DNA of 37,109 bases from an uncultured Thomasclavelia sp. (GCA_910588165.1 CAJUOR010000011.1:1-37109), one strand, 5' to 3'; positions 8,700 to 17,440 are shown, counted from the stretch's first letter. A program made the numbers and translations. Notes: a model not told the origin generated them from the letters alone.

Positions 8700-8975
8700 A
8701 TGACTCGCAATGATTTTTATTTAGGGCTTGGATTTATTGGTATGATTTTATCATTTGGATTTCACGCAGTCAATTATAGTTGCTGGCAATTTTGGCTAAC
8801 CTTTGAAATTTTTTTCAGAGAAGAACTTATCTTATCTAAATTTTTTTTAATTTCGTTGTTCATATTTATATTTAATTTAATAAAATTAAAATTTATTACT
8901 TGGGAAAAAATAAGTAAGAGTTTGAAGGCTGTTGTTGCATTTTATAGTGATGCTTATAACAAAAAAGATGGTTAA
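8700..8975 (+). CDS. Small two-helix membrane protein, unknown function
   Basis: A 91-aa protein with two predicted membrane segments, about residues 6-27 and 44-63, and a charged C-terminal tail ending NKKDG. No family is recognised. AAGGAGGAG lies 6 bases before ATG 8700. It is the first gene of a cre-controlled unit that runs toward a secreted protein, and decayed copies of it lie between the two. The pairing of a tiny membrane protein, duplicated and eroding, with a secreted product recalls immunity proteins of bacteriocin loci, but this is only analogy. It could equally be a membrane partner of the secreted protein. Confidence 0.7.
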   Translation: MTRNDFYLGLGFIGMILSFGFHAVNYSCWQFWLTFEIFFREELILSKFFLISLFIFIFNLIKLKFITWEKISKSLKAVVAFYSDAYNKKDG

Positions 8976-8990
8976 TTGAGTGTTTTAAGG

Positions 8991-9041
8991 AAGGTTCACA
9001 TAAATCTTAAAGGAATTATCGCTTGTTGTTTTATATGTTGA
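8991..9041 (+). pseudogene. Possible C-terminal remnant of the membrane gene
   Basis: Read from 8991, the frame gives INLKGIIA where the intact upstream gene has KSLKAVVA, then stops at 9039. The likeness is short, so this second remnant is tentative. Confidence 0.3.
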
Positions 9042-9067
9042 AGAAAAAGCCGGTTGATAAAAAAATT

Positions 9068-9257
9068 ATGGAAGGAACAGAGGTGTGCCATAATGGTTTT
9101 TATTTAGTTTTTTGATTTTACGCTATTTATTATCATTATCTGAGATTTTAGTTTAGCAATGTTAATTAGGAAAAAACACTCTATTTAAAATTTATTAGTT
9201 TCACTTTTTATGTTCATATTCAATTTAATAATAATTAGAAGGAGAAAAGATGAGTAA
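9068..9257 (+). pseudogene. Decayed paralogue of the two-helix membrane gene
   Basis: From ATG 9068 the frame reads HNGFYLVF and then a stop, matching RNDFYLGL of the intact gene at 8700. After frame shifts, 9195-9257 reads LVSLFMFIFNLI against LISLFIFIFNLI in the intact gene. Both ends therefore align with the 91-aa gene, while the middle has stops. The last bases overlap the start region of the secreted-protein gene, so this copy once directly preceded it. Confidence 0.6.
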
Positions 9258-9287
9258 GTATATCAAATTTTCATAGCATTTTCATTG
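9250..9287 (+). other. Out-of-frame signal-peptide start
   Basis: AGAAGGAGAAAAG stands before ATG 9250, the best start in the area, but translation stops at TAG 9274 after MSKYIKFS. Adding one T to the TTTT run at 9268-9271 would join it to the long frame downstream as MSKYIKFFIAFSLMFS, then a stretch ending GTVLA, a proper signal peptide. A single-base loss, or a sequencing error, best explains this. Confidence 0.7.
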
Positions 9288-10010
9288 ATGTTTTCGGTGT
9301 CTTATTTTGATATAGGGACGGTTTTAGCGACAGATATGCTAGAAGCTGATGAGTTGATATTTAATGATGGTGAAACAGCTGAGGATTATTTGGATAGAGT
9401 ACCGGATATTGAGTTGGCCTACGGTGATACAGTTATTACCAAAGAGGATATTAAGACAGGTATTGAAATACAAAATAAGATGAATTCAAAAAGAATGAAT
9501 GAAGAAGTTTGGACACTCACTTCAAGTGCAACATATAAAGAGTTTGCGCCTATTAAAGGAAAGTATAGTGAGAGAATTGCTTCAGGGGAGAGTTATAGCG
9601 AGTCAGGATCGTTAAGTTTTTCGGTTTCAAAGATATTAAAATATGGGATTACTCTATCTCCTTCCCTCACTTTCAGTAGTTCCTATACAAGAAATGGGCC
9701 AAGTGGCACAGAAAAAGTCGGTAGTAATACTGCGACACATAGATATTTTGTAGCTGTCGGTTCTGCTAAAATAATGAAATACACTTATAAAATTACTGAT
9801 AAATACACAGGGAACTTTATGAGAAATGAAACTCGTTATATTGCAACAAATAAAAAAACAACAACGTATGGTGTATTGGGTTGTTATAATGCTGCTACTG
9901 ATAAAGTAACCATCAAATCCGTATCAAATAATAATACAAAGACATATAGTGAGAGTACTTTTATCAGTAAATGCTCAACAGAAGAAGTGTGGGCATATAT
10001 CGGTTTCTAA
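9288..10010 (+). CDS. Secreted beta-rich protein, unknown function; 5' frameshift
   Basis: The open frame encodes about 240 aa; restored by one base it would be about 253 aa with a signal peptide cleaved after GTVLA. An acidic propeptide-like stretch (ADELIFNDGE and following) leads to a region very rich in Ser, Thr and Tyr with alternating hydrophobic residues, for example SGSLSFSVSKILKYGITLS. This suggests amphipathic beta strands like those of pore-forming or adhesive beta proteins. Two late cysteines (GCYNAA and SKCSTEE) could form a disulfide bond. No family is recognised. ATG 9288 has no Shine-Dalgarno site, so the frame as it stands may be poorly expressed. It is the last gene of the cre-controlled unit and is followed by a terminator. 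Confidence 0.6.
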   Translation: MFSVSYFDIGTVLATDMLEADELIFNDGETAEDYLDRVPDIELAYGDTVITKEDIKTGIEIQNKMNSKRMNEEVWTLTSSATYKEFAPIKGKYSERIASGESYSESGSLSFSVSKILKYGITLSPSLTFSSSYTRNGPSGTEKVGSNTATHRYFVAVGSAKIMKYTYKITDKYTGNFMRNETRYIATNKKTTTYGVLGCYNAATDKVTIKSVSNNNTKTYSESTFISKCSTEEVWAYIGF

Positions 10011-10024
10011 TTGTAAATATAAAA

Positions 10025-10057
10025 AGTTGCAGTTTTATTGAACTGTGGCTTTTTTTT
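10025..10057 (+). terminator. Intrinsic terminator after secreted-protein gene
   Basis: Stem of 10 pairs (10025-10034 with 10041-10050, three G-T) and loop TTATTG, followed by seven T. Confidence 0.75.
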
Positions 10058-10073
10058 GCGGGGTGGAATATGT

Positions 10074-10085
10074 TATAATAGGAGG
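10074..10085 (+). promoter_or_regulatory. pulA -10 box and ribosome-binding site
   Basis: TATAAT at 10074-10079 is followed at once by GGAGG at 10081-10085. GGAGG supports GTG 10093 as the pulA start. The -35 is poor (T run of the terminator), and a start site here would leave almost no leader, so the promoter call is weak. Confidence 0.35.
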
Positions 10086-10092
10086 CGTTGAG

Positions 10093-12237
10093 GTGAGAAA
10101 ATTGAAGTCTGGAAAATCAAATATTGTTGCATATTTAGATGATTATCAATTGATTAGTGTCTATTTGTCAAAATATTATTATGAGGGAAAAAGCTCAGTT
10201 TTTCGTTTGCGAGATTACCGCTTGGGGACATTGACAAATTTAGATATTATTAAAACATATGAGAGCCGTCAAGGCGATGATGTGGTTTATAAACTGAAGG
10301 CGAATAAGCCGTTAGTTGTCGGAGAGGAATATGATATTGTTGATGCTTATGGACTTTCTTGTCCATTAGTTTATGGTAGAATTGTCAGACTAGATACATT
10401 CGATCAACAATTCAGTTGTCCGGATGCTAAGCTAGGTGCGATTTATACTAAAGAGAAAACTATTTTTAGAGTTTGGGCACCCACGGCAACAAAATGTAAA
10501 GTTGAATATGTTGTCAACAATCAATCTCATACTCATCGTATGCAGCGTAAAGAAAATGGTATTTACGAAGCGGAGGTTTATGGTGATTTAGATGGAGTTA
10601 GCTATACCTATCTTGTTCGCAACAGTGAAGATTGGCAACAAGCCATCGATCCTTATGCTTATAGCTCATTAGCGAATGCGACTAGAAGCGTTGTGATTGA
10701 TCCAAATAAAATTCAAGTAGATTTGAAAAAAGATAAGCTACCGCCTTTTAAACAATATACCGATGCGATTATTTATGAGTTGAGTGTTCGTGATTTTACG
10801 ATGATGAATGATTGTGGGTTTGAGCATCGAGGTAAGTTTTTAGGCTTAATAGAGGAAGGAACTCACTTGTCTAACGGCAGTAAGACGGGATTAGATTATT
10901 TGAAAGAATTAGGTGTGACGCACTTACAGTTAATGCCTATCGGTGATTTTGGGACAGTTGATGAAGATCACCCCGAAGCCTATTATAATTGGGGTTATGA
11001 CCCTATTCAGTATAGTGTACCGGAGGGAAGCTATGCAACAGATGCAAGAAATCCTTATGCTCGTGTTTTAGAGCTAAAACAAATGATCGCTAAGCTTCAT
11101 GAATGTGGCTTTAGAGTTATCATGGACGTCGTGTACAATCATATGTTTGATAGATATAAGACAGCTTTTGAAAAAATAGTGCCAAGTTACTATTTCCGTC
11201 ATGGTAAAAACGGTGAGCTGTCTAACGGATCATTTTGCGGTAATGATATGGCAACAGATAAAATAATGATGCGTAAATATATCGTTGAATCCTGTTTGCA
11301 ATGGGTAGAAGAGTATGGTGTTGATGGATTCCGTTTTGATTTAATGGGAATTATTGATATTGAAACGATGAATCAAGTTGTTGAAGCGTGCCGTAAGGTC
11401 GATGAAAACTTAATGTTTTACGGAGAAGGTTGGAATATGCCGACTATCTTACCCGATGAGATGAAGTCGATGATAGATAATCATCAAAAATTACCGTATA
11501 TTGCCTTTTTCAATGATCGTTTCCGCAATATTATGCGTGGTCCAAATGGTGCTGAACATATGTTTGAAAAGGGGTATACAAGTGGGAACACGTATTTGAC
11601 CCATGATGCAGCATTGGCAGTATTGGGCTGTGATTATTTGACTGATCCTTGGCGCTCATTGAATTATATTGAATGCCATGATAATGAAACTTTTTGGGAT
11701 AAACTTAAAGTCAGCAACTATCAAGATACAAGAGCTTTGTTATACACAAGAATGAATATATCCAATGCTATGGTCTTATTAAGCTTAGGTGTACCATTCC
11801 TTCATTCCGGACAAGAGTTCTGTCGGACGAAATTCGGTGAACACAATACTTATAATCGACCTGATTCTATCAATCAAATTAACTGGTATCGTAAACAACA
11901 CAACATCGAACAAGTTAATTTTGTGAAAGATATGATTAAAATCAGAAAGATGTTTCCATGTTTTAGAATTGCCGAAGCTAAAGTTGTTGAGCAATGTTGC
12001 AAAGTTGAGGAAATAGATTATCGTATGTTAGTCATCACTTATGATTATGAAATGGACGGTTACGATCAAGTGAAAGTTTTCTTCAATCCATCGGAAAAAG
12101 CTTATCCGATTTCTTTAGGTGAAGGAACGTTTGAATTAGTAGGTGATTTGCGAGGATATGTAGGTGAAATATTAGATCAAAAGGAAGTCATTATGCTTCC
12201 TATCAGTTTGATGATTGTGGCAAAAAAGCGCCAGTAG
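10093..12237 (+). CDS. pulA: Type I pullulanase, intracellular
   Basis: Debranching enzyme that hydrolyses alpha-1,6 bonds in pullulan, branched maltodextrins and glycogen limit dextrins. An N-terminal beta domain (about 1-110) is followed by a CBM48 module (about 110-200) and the GH13 barrel. The type I signature YYNWGYDP is at 297-304. Catalytic residues are Asp416 (DGFRFDLMG), Glu445 (FYGEGWN) and Asp530 (CHDNETFWDKL). There is no signal peptide, so it acts inside the cell, consistent with glycogen turnover alongside GlgB and GlgP. GTG 10093 is preferred because GGAGG lies 7 bases upstream. The stop codon falls inside the 5' arm of its terminator. Confidence 0.94.
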   Translation: MRKLKSGKSNIVAYLDDYQLISVYLSKYYYEGKSSVFRLRDYRLGTLTNLDIIKTYESRQGDDVVYKLKANKPLVVGEEYDIVDAYGLSCPLVYGRIVRLDTFDQQFSCPDAKLGAIYTKEKTIFRVWAPTATKCKVEYVVNNQSHTHRMQRKENGIYEAEVYGDLDGVSYTYLVRNSEDWQQAIDPYAYSSLANATRSVVIDPNKIQVDLKKDKLPPFKQYTDAIIYELSVRDFTMMNDCGFEHRGKFLGLIEEGTHLSNGSKTGLDYLKELGVTHLQLMPIGDFGTVDEDHPEAYYNWGYDPIQYSVPEGSYATDARNPYARVLELKQMIAKLHECGFRVIMDVVYNHMFDRYKTAFEKIVPSYYFRHGKNGELSNGSFCGNDMATDKIMMRKYIVESCLQWVEEYGVDGFRFDLMGIIDIETMNQVVEACRKVDENLMFYGEGWNMPTILPDEMKSMIDNHQKLPYIAFFNDRFRNIMRGPNGAEHMFEKGYTSGNTYLTHDAALAVLGCDYLTDPWRSLNYIECHDNETFWDKLKVSNYQDTRALLYTRMNISNAMVLLSLGVPFLHSGQEFCRTKFGEHNTYNRPDSINQINWYRKQHNIEQVNFVKDMIKIRKMFPCFRIAEAKVVEQCCKVEEIDYRMLVITYDYEMDGYDQVKVFFNPSEKAYPISLGEGTFELVGDLRGYVGEILDQKEVIMLPISLMIVAKKRQ

Positions 12238-12255
12238 TATGTACTGGTCTTTTTT
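12231..12255 (+). terminator. Intrinsic terminator of pulA
   Basis: CCAGTA (12231-12236) pairs with TACTGG (12242-12247), loop GTATG, then a T run. It includes the pulA stop codon. Confidence 0.8.
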
Positions 12256-12273
12256 GGCGAAAGGAGGAGTTTG

Positions 12274-12828
12274 ATGAAACTAATTATTGGGTTAGGAAAT
12301 CCCGGCAAAGAGTATGAAAAAACAAGACATAATTGCGGATTTCGGGTGATTGAAAAATTAGAGGAGCAATTAGGAACAAGATGTGATAAAGTAAAATTTC
12401 AAGGTTTATACACCAAAGTGAAATATCATCAGGAAGATATCCTTTTGTTTAAACCGACAACCTTTATGAATCTTTCAGGTCAGGCTGTGGCTGAAATTAT
12501 GCGTTTTTTCAAGTTGACAGCTCAAGATATTATTGTTATTTATGATGATTTAGATACTCCGGTAGGTAAAATCAGATTGCGTGAAACCGGAAACCCCGGT
12601 GGGCATAATGGCATGAAAAATGTTATTGCTCATTTAGGCACAAAGGATTTCAAGCGTATTCGTGTGGGAATCGGTCGTGATATGAATGTGAAAATTATAG
12701 ACTATGTTTTAAAGAATTTTCCCAAAGCTGATGAAACAAGCATGGAGGAAGCCTTTAATCATGCTAAAGAGGCAGTGCTTTTAAGTATTGATAAAGGGTT
12801 TAGCCAAGCGATGAACCGCTATAATTAG
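12274..12828 (+). CDS. pth: Peptidyl-tRNA hydrolase
   Basis: Frees tRNA from peptidyl-tRNA dropped by stalled ribosomes; essential in most bacteria. The 184-aa protein has the family blocks IIGLGNPGKEYEKTRHN, with catalytic His19, then FKPTTFMNLSG and DDLDTPVGKIR, and GGHNGMKN. ATG 12274 is chosen because AAGGAGGA ends 5 bases upstream. mfd follows directly: pth-mfd adjacency is conserved in Bacillota (in Bacillus subtilis spoVC, fin, mfd). Only a terminator precedes it, so the promoter is not evident; some read-through from pulA is possible. Confidence 0.97.
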   Translation: MKLIIGLGNPGKEYEKTRHNCGFRVIEKLEEQLGTRCDKVKFQGLYTKVKYHQEDILLFKPTTFMNLSGQAVAEIMRFFKLTAQDIIVIYDDLDTPVGKIRLRETGNPGGHNGMKNVIAHLGTKDFKRIRVGIGRDMNVKIIDYVLKNFPKADETSMEEAFNHAKEAVLLSIDKGFSQAMNRYN

Positions 12829-12837
12829 GTGATTTAT

Positions 12838-15800
12838 ATGAAATTATTAGTAGAATTGATTCAAAACAACCCCGCCCTAAAAGTTCTGACAGAAGGGCGA
12901 GGTAAAATCGTTACATCGTACCTAAATGATGAAGCCTATCTTGTCGCAGGTGCTTTTTGGGCTTCCAAACAAAGCTATGTTATCGTTAAAAGCAATTTGT
13001 ATGAAGCCAATCAATTTTATACGACCTTAAAAACATTTTTACAAGATGACTGTTACTACTATCCGTTTGATGAAGCAATGCGTATGGAGGTTTTAGCCGA
13101 AAGCCCGGAAATGTTGGCAGAACGTTTAAATTGTTATGAAGCATTGCGAGGCAATCAGCCCTTAGTCATAGTTACTCATACGAATGCCATTTTACGTCAT
13201 GTGCCTAGCTTTGAAATTTATGAAAAAAATCGCCATACCCTAAAAGTCGGGATGCGAATTGATATGCACAAGTTGCAAGAAACATTAGTGGAGCTAGGTT
13301 ATCAGTATATTTTGAATGTCGACCAGCCTTTCTATTTCAGTCATCGTGGGGGGATTATTGATGTCTATTCTATCAATTATGAGCACCCTATTAGAATAGA
13401 ATTTTTTGATGATGAAATTGATAGTCTACGTTTCTTTGATGAAACAACTCAACGAACAATCGAAAGTGTTCAAGAAGTTACCATTATTCCCGCAACGGAA
13501 TTGTTATATGATAGTCAAGAGGTACCGGGTGCTGTCGAGAAGCTTGAAGCTCTCTATACAAAGTGTGTACATCAGCTAGAGCCTGAAAGACAAGAGGACT
13601 TGGAAAATTATTTTGAGATTGATATGGAAAATTTAAGGCACCATGATACATCACCTTCTATGTATAAGTATTATGCGGCTTTTAACCATTCTTCCTCTAT
13701 TCTTAATTTTAGAAAAAATATGACTTGGGTTCTTTCGAGCTATTCGGGTGTCAAAGAAAATGAAAAACTTCTAAATGAAGAGATGTTTAGCTATCAAATC
13801 GAGATGTTTAAAGAAGGGCGCATGATTCGAGGTTTAAATCCATTATTTGAGCTAGAAGATTTATTAGCTAAAAATAAACAAATTGTAGAAATAGAAAACT
13901 TCAAAAGCAAGCCTTCCCAAGTCGTTTTCAATGCCCGTTCGATTGATTCTTTTTATGGTTCAACACAAGAAGATATCGTTAAACGTTTAAGAGAATTTTT
14001 AGTTTATGCCAAGGTGTTAGTTGTTTTAGAAAATGAACATTTATTACGGAAGATTTCCGATTTATGTGAGGATCATCATATCGCAGTGCATGATTACAAG
14101 CAAGAAGGCTATTTACATCAAGGGGTCAACCTTTTAAAAGAAAGTTTAAATACCGGAATTGATTTAGGTGATGAAAAGGTTGTTGTCTTAACAGGGCGTG
14201 AATTGTTTGGACATGGTGCCCAAAAGAAGAAAACATTTATTAAGTATAAAAACGCTAAGGTCCTTAAGAATTTTGAAGATTTGCAGATTGGGGATTATAT
14301 CGTTCATGATACACATGGTATCGGACAATATTTAGGCATTAAAACGTTGACAGTGGGAGAAAATCACAAGGATTATTTATATATTGCCTATCGTGGAAAT
14401 GATGTTTTGTATATTCCGGTTGAACAGTTTAAATTGATTCGTAAATATACTTCTAAAGAAGGTCGAGTACCTAAAGTTAATAAGCTAGGCTCAACTGAAT
14501 GGGCTAAAACAAAACAGCGAATCAAGAAAAAGACAGATGATATTGCAGAGAAATTGATTGAAATATACGCTGAAAGAATGGCAAGACCGGGCTTTGCCTT
14601 TGGACAAGATGGACCTGAACAGTTAGCCTTTGAACAAGAGTTTGGCTATGCGTTGACTAAAGATCAAGAGATAGCCGTGCAGGAAATTAAACATGATATG
14701 CAAGAGGCTCGTCCAATGGATCGCTTGCTGTGTGGTGATGTTGGTTTTGGGAAAACCGAAGTGGCTTTAAGGGCAGCCTTTAAGGCAATTGAAAGTGGTA
14801 AGCAAGTAGCTTTCTTATGTCCGACAACTATCTTAGCTAATCAACATTATAAAACGATGCAAGAGCGATTCAAATCTTTTCCGATTGAAGTGGCGATGTT
14901 GAACCGCTATGTTCCAAAAAAACAGCAGAAAGATATTTTAGAGAAATTACAGACAGGTCGAATTGACATTGTAGTAGGCACACACCGTATTTTAAGCAAA
15001 GATGTGAAATTTAAAGATATCGGCTTATTGGTGATTGATGAAGAACAGCGTTTTGGTGTTCGTCATAAAGAAAAGATTAAAGAGATGAAGCAGACAATTG
15101 ACGTCCTGACTTTAACCGCAACGCCGATTCCAAGAACACTTCAAATGTCGTTGATGGGCATTCGGGGGTTATCGACAATCAATACCCCACCTAAAAATCG
15201 TTTCCCTGTTCAAACTTTCGTCATTGAAAAAAGCCCTACAATGCTAAAGCAGATTATTGAAAGGGAATTAGCACGAGATGGACAGGTATTCTATTTGTAT
15301 AATCGAACCGAAGATATCAATCGAGTTGCCAGCGAAATTGCTCGCACAATTCCAAATGCCAAAGTCGGTGTAGGGCATGGGAAAATGGATAAGAATGATT
15401 TAGAAGATGTGATGGATTCTTTTATTAAAAAGGAATTTAATATCCTTGTTTGCACAACGATTATTGAAACGGGAATTGATATTCCTAATGCCAACACGAT
15501 GATTGTTGAAGATGCCGATTATTTTGGTTTATCACAGTTATATCAGATTAAAGGTCGTGTTGGACGTTCTAGTCGTCATGCGTATGCTTATTTGTTGCAT
15601 CGAGCTAATAAACAAATGACACCGGAAGCTACCAAACGCTTAAAAGCGATTAAAGAATTTACCGAATTAGGCAGTGGTTATAAAATTGCCATGCGTGATT
15701 TGAATATTCGTGGTGCGGGAGATATTTTAGGCGGAGAGCAAGCCGGATTTATTGATACAGTCGGCTTTGATATGTTTATGCGTATTCTACAAGAAAGTAT

Positions 15801-16287
15801 TAATGAAAAAACAGGTAAGGTCAAAGAGGAAGAAAAAGAAGTGCCGACAACATCAGTCAGTGTCGATGCCTATATTCCGGAGGCTTATGTCAATAGCGAC
15901 TTAGAAAAATTACGCCTATATCAACAGCTTCATCAAGCTAATAGCTTAGAACAGCTTGAGGCAACCAAGTCAGAGTTTACGGACTTATATGGTAAACTAC
16001 CTCGAGAAGTGAATAATCTTGTGCTTAAACGAGAATTTGATATTTTGGCAACTCACGATACCATTGAGAAAATCAGCGAAAACAATGAAGAAGTGGAAGT
16101 TCTGTTTACTAAGGAAGCTTCTCTTCATATTGATGGTACGGAATTGTTGCAGTTAGTAACCCAGTTGTCTAAAGCGATAAGAATTGCATATCGTTTCTCA
16201 CAGGTATCTGTTAAGTTTCCGAAAGTAGGCAATTTCTTTGAAACAGCTAATCTCTTTTTGAAACAAATTGAACGTTTTATAAATTAA
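12838..16287 (+). CDS. mfd: Transcription-repair coupling factor Mfd
   Basis: DNA translocase that removes stalled RNA polymerase and recruits UvrA to the lesion. About 1149 aa, normal size. Order: UvrB-like N-terminal domains (to about 350), a linker, the RNA-polymerase-interacting CarD-like domain (IGDYIVHDTHGIGQYLG), the RecG-like helicase with Walker A Lys639 in GDVGFGKTE and DEEQ at 734-737, the TRG region (IRGAGDILGGEQAGF), and a C-terminal domain that covers the UvrA-binding surface. ATG 12838 is chosen over the abutting GTG 12829 because AGGTGA, overlapping the pth stop codon, lies at the right distance. Translation is thus coupled to pth. Confidence 0.97.
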   Translation: MKLLVELIQNNPALKVLTEGRGKIVTSYLNDEAYLVAGAFWASKQSYVIVKSNLYEANQFYTTLKTFLQDDCYYYPFDEAMRMEVLAESPEMLAERLNCYEALRGNQPLVIVTHTNAILRHVPSFEIYEKNRHTLKVGMRIDMHKLQETLVELGYQYILNVDQPFYFSHRGGIIDVYSINYEHPIRIEFFDDEIDSLRFFDETTQRTIESVQEVTIIPATELLYDSQEVPGAVEKLEALYTKCVHQLEPERQEDLENYFEIDMENLRHHDTSPSMYKYYAAFNHSSSILNFRKNMTWVLSSYSGVKENEKLLNEEMFSYQIEMFKEGRMIRGLNPLFELEDLLAKNKQIVEIENFKSKPSQVVFNARSIDSFYGSTQEDIVKRLREFLVYAKVLVVLENEHLLRKISDLCEDHHIAVHDYKQEGYLHQGVNLLKESLNTGIDLGDEKVVVLTGRELFGHGAQKKKTFIKYKNAKVLKNFEDLQIGDYIVHDTHGIGQYLGIKTLTVGENHKDYLYIAYRGNDVLYIPVEQFKLIRKYTSKEGRVPKVNKLGSTEWAKTKQRIKKKTDDIAEKLIEIYAERMARPGFAFGQDGPEQLAFEQEFGYALTKDQEIAVQEIKHDMQEARPMDRLLCGDVGFGKTEVALRAAFKAIESGKQVAFLCPTTILANQHYKTMQERFKSFPIEVAMLNRYVPKKQQKDILEKLQTGRIDIVVGTHRILSKDVKFKDIGLLVIDEEQRFGVRHKEKIKEMKQTIDVLTLTATPIPRTLQMSLMGIRGLSTINTPPKNRFPVQTFVIEKSPTMLKQIIERELARDGQVFYLYNRTEDINRVASEIARTIPNAKVGVGHGKMDKNDLEDVMDSFIKKEFNILVCTTIIETGIDIPNANTMIVEDADYFGLSQLYQIKGRVGRSSRHAYAYLLHRANKQMTPEATKRLKAIKEFTELGSGYKIAMRDLNIRGAGDILGGEQAGFIDTVGFDMFMRILQESINEKTGKVKEEEKEVPTTSVSVDAYIPEAYVNSDLEKLRLYQQLHQANSLEQLEATKSEFTDLYGKLPREVNNLVLKREFDILATHDTIEKISENNEEVEVLFTKEASLHIDGTELLQLVTQLSKAIRIAYRFSQVSVKFPKVGNFFETANLFLKQIERFIN

Positions 16288-16300
16288 ATTATATTAAAAT

Positions 16301-16359
16301 GCCACCTTTTATATGAAGATGAGCTTAATGGCTTATATCATATATTAGGTGGCTTTTTT
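16301..16359 (+). terminator. Long intrinsic terminator after mfd
   Basis: GCCACC...TATGA at 16301-16316 pairs with 16338-16353, with one 2x2 internal loop, and a smaller hairpin sits inside. Six T follow. Confidence 0.85.
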
Positions 16360-16454
16360 AATTATTATATATAGTTATACGCTAAAAAGAAGAGGAAGTG
16401 TTTATAAGCTATTACTCAAATAGATTTTTAATCCTTGTATAAATTAGAGCAGGT

Positions 16455-17123
16455 CTAACTCTTGTCTTTCAAAAGTAACTTTTCTCGTTGTTCTAAGATG
16501 TGAAGATAATTCTCTAAAAGGGTGGGAAGTATTATTTGTTTTGGAAAATGGCGACAAACATTACCGGTTCCGGCTAAGTCGATAATATGCTCTTTGTCAA
16601 TTATCTTGTCTATGAAAAACATCGTCAGTTCTTCACGTCTAATCCATTCGACAATTGCAGTGGTATCATCTGTGTTTAGAATATCGTAAAGAAAATGAGG
16701 AAGATAATCATAATATGGGAAAAGCCCACGTTTTGTATTCCAGCTTCGATAGGGTAAAATCATGATATTGCATCGCTTTTGCCCTAGATAAAAAAGGTAA
16801 ATCAGTTGTCTTGTTATTTCGTGATTCGGTAAAAAACACTCAATATTTGATTCCAAATCTTTAAGAAAAGGTTCGTGATTTTTGAGTGAAGTTCTTTCCT
16901 TTTTTAAAACATCTGCCTCAAATTCCTTCCACTTAATCCATTGAGGTGAATCAAAGAAGTTCAGCGTGTATCTTAGCGGTAGCCACAATGAAAAAATCGT
17001 ATCTGCCAATAAATTCCCATCGGTTAAGATACAGTCAAGGTCATGGGTTTTGCGGTATTCGTCACCTGTGCCACAGTAATTTCTCCAGTAGCTTAATTTG
17101 TTAAGTATAGGTTCATAGTTCAT
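16455..17123 (-). CDS. Hypothetical protein, 222 aa
   Basis: I do not recognise this protein. It is soluble, with no signal peptide or membrane segment, and rich in aromatic residues (Trp, Tyr, Phe). The N-terminal part has NYCGTGDEYRKTHDLDC followed by a Leu-rich segment with SLWLPLRYTLNFFD; the C-terminal third is helical and ends in EQREKLLLKDKS. It has its own promoter at 17182-17210 and a ribosome-binding site (AAAGGAT) 9 bases before the ATG. It faces the convergent mfd gene and lies downstream of the cold-shock gene on the same strand. Codon use is like its neighbours. Function cannot be inferred from context. Confidence 0.7.
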   Translation of the reverse strand: MNYEPILNKLSYWRNYCGTGDEYRKTHDLDCILTDGNLLADTIFSLWLPLRYTLNFFDSPQWIKWKEFEADVLKKERTSLKNHEPFLKDLESNIECFLPNHEITRQLIYLFYLGQKRCNIMILPYRSWNTKRGLFPYYDYLPHFLYDILNTDDTTAIVEWIRREELTMFFIDKIIDKEHIIDLAGTGNVCRHFPKQIILPTLLENYLHILEQREKLLLKDKS

Positions 17124-17181
17124 TAGATATTATCCTTTCTTAAGTTATGATTTCAAATAATGATGCGATGGATTCAACTTA

Positions 17182-17210
17182 ATTATAGTAGCTATCATTT
17201 GATGTCGCAA
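17182..17210 (-). promoter_or_regulatory. Promoter of the 222-aa gene
   Basis: On the minus strand, TTGCGA (17205-17210) and TATAAT (17182-17187), spacer 17 bp. In the remaining gene-free stretch 17124-17440 I see only this and the csp terminator; a 88-codon minus frame there looks like chance. Confidence 0.6.
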
Positions 17211-17402
17211 CGGAAATATTATGATTTGTGTTTTCATGATAACTTCATAAAAATACTTATTATATAATGACAAACTACTTTTGAGGGTAAAGGTATCTCT
17301 AAGTTTTTTATCCCTGCTTAAGACAAAGCACAATTCTAGGACATTAAAATGAAAATACAAAGAAGAACTTTGAATAGGTTCTCTCGATATTTTGGGTATA
17401 AT

Positions 17403-17428
17403 AAAAAGCAACAGAATAATCTGATGCC
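17403..17428 (-). terminator. Terminator of cold-shock gene
   Basis: On the minus strand, GCATCAGA pairs with TCTGTTGC around TTAT with one T-T mismatch, followed by TTTTTATT. Confidence 0.65.
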
Positions 17429-17440
17429 TTTCTTATGGGT

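Noticed and set aside
17145..17411. An 88-codon minus-strand open frame upstream of the 222-aa gene
   Set aside because: No ribosome-binding site, composition unlike a protein, and it overlaps the csp terminator and a promoter.
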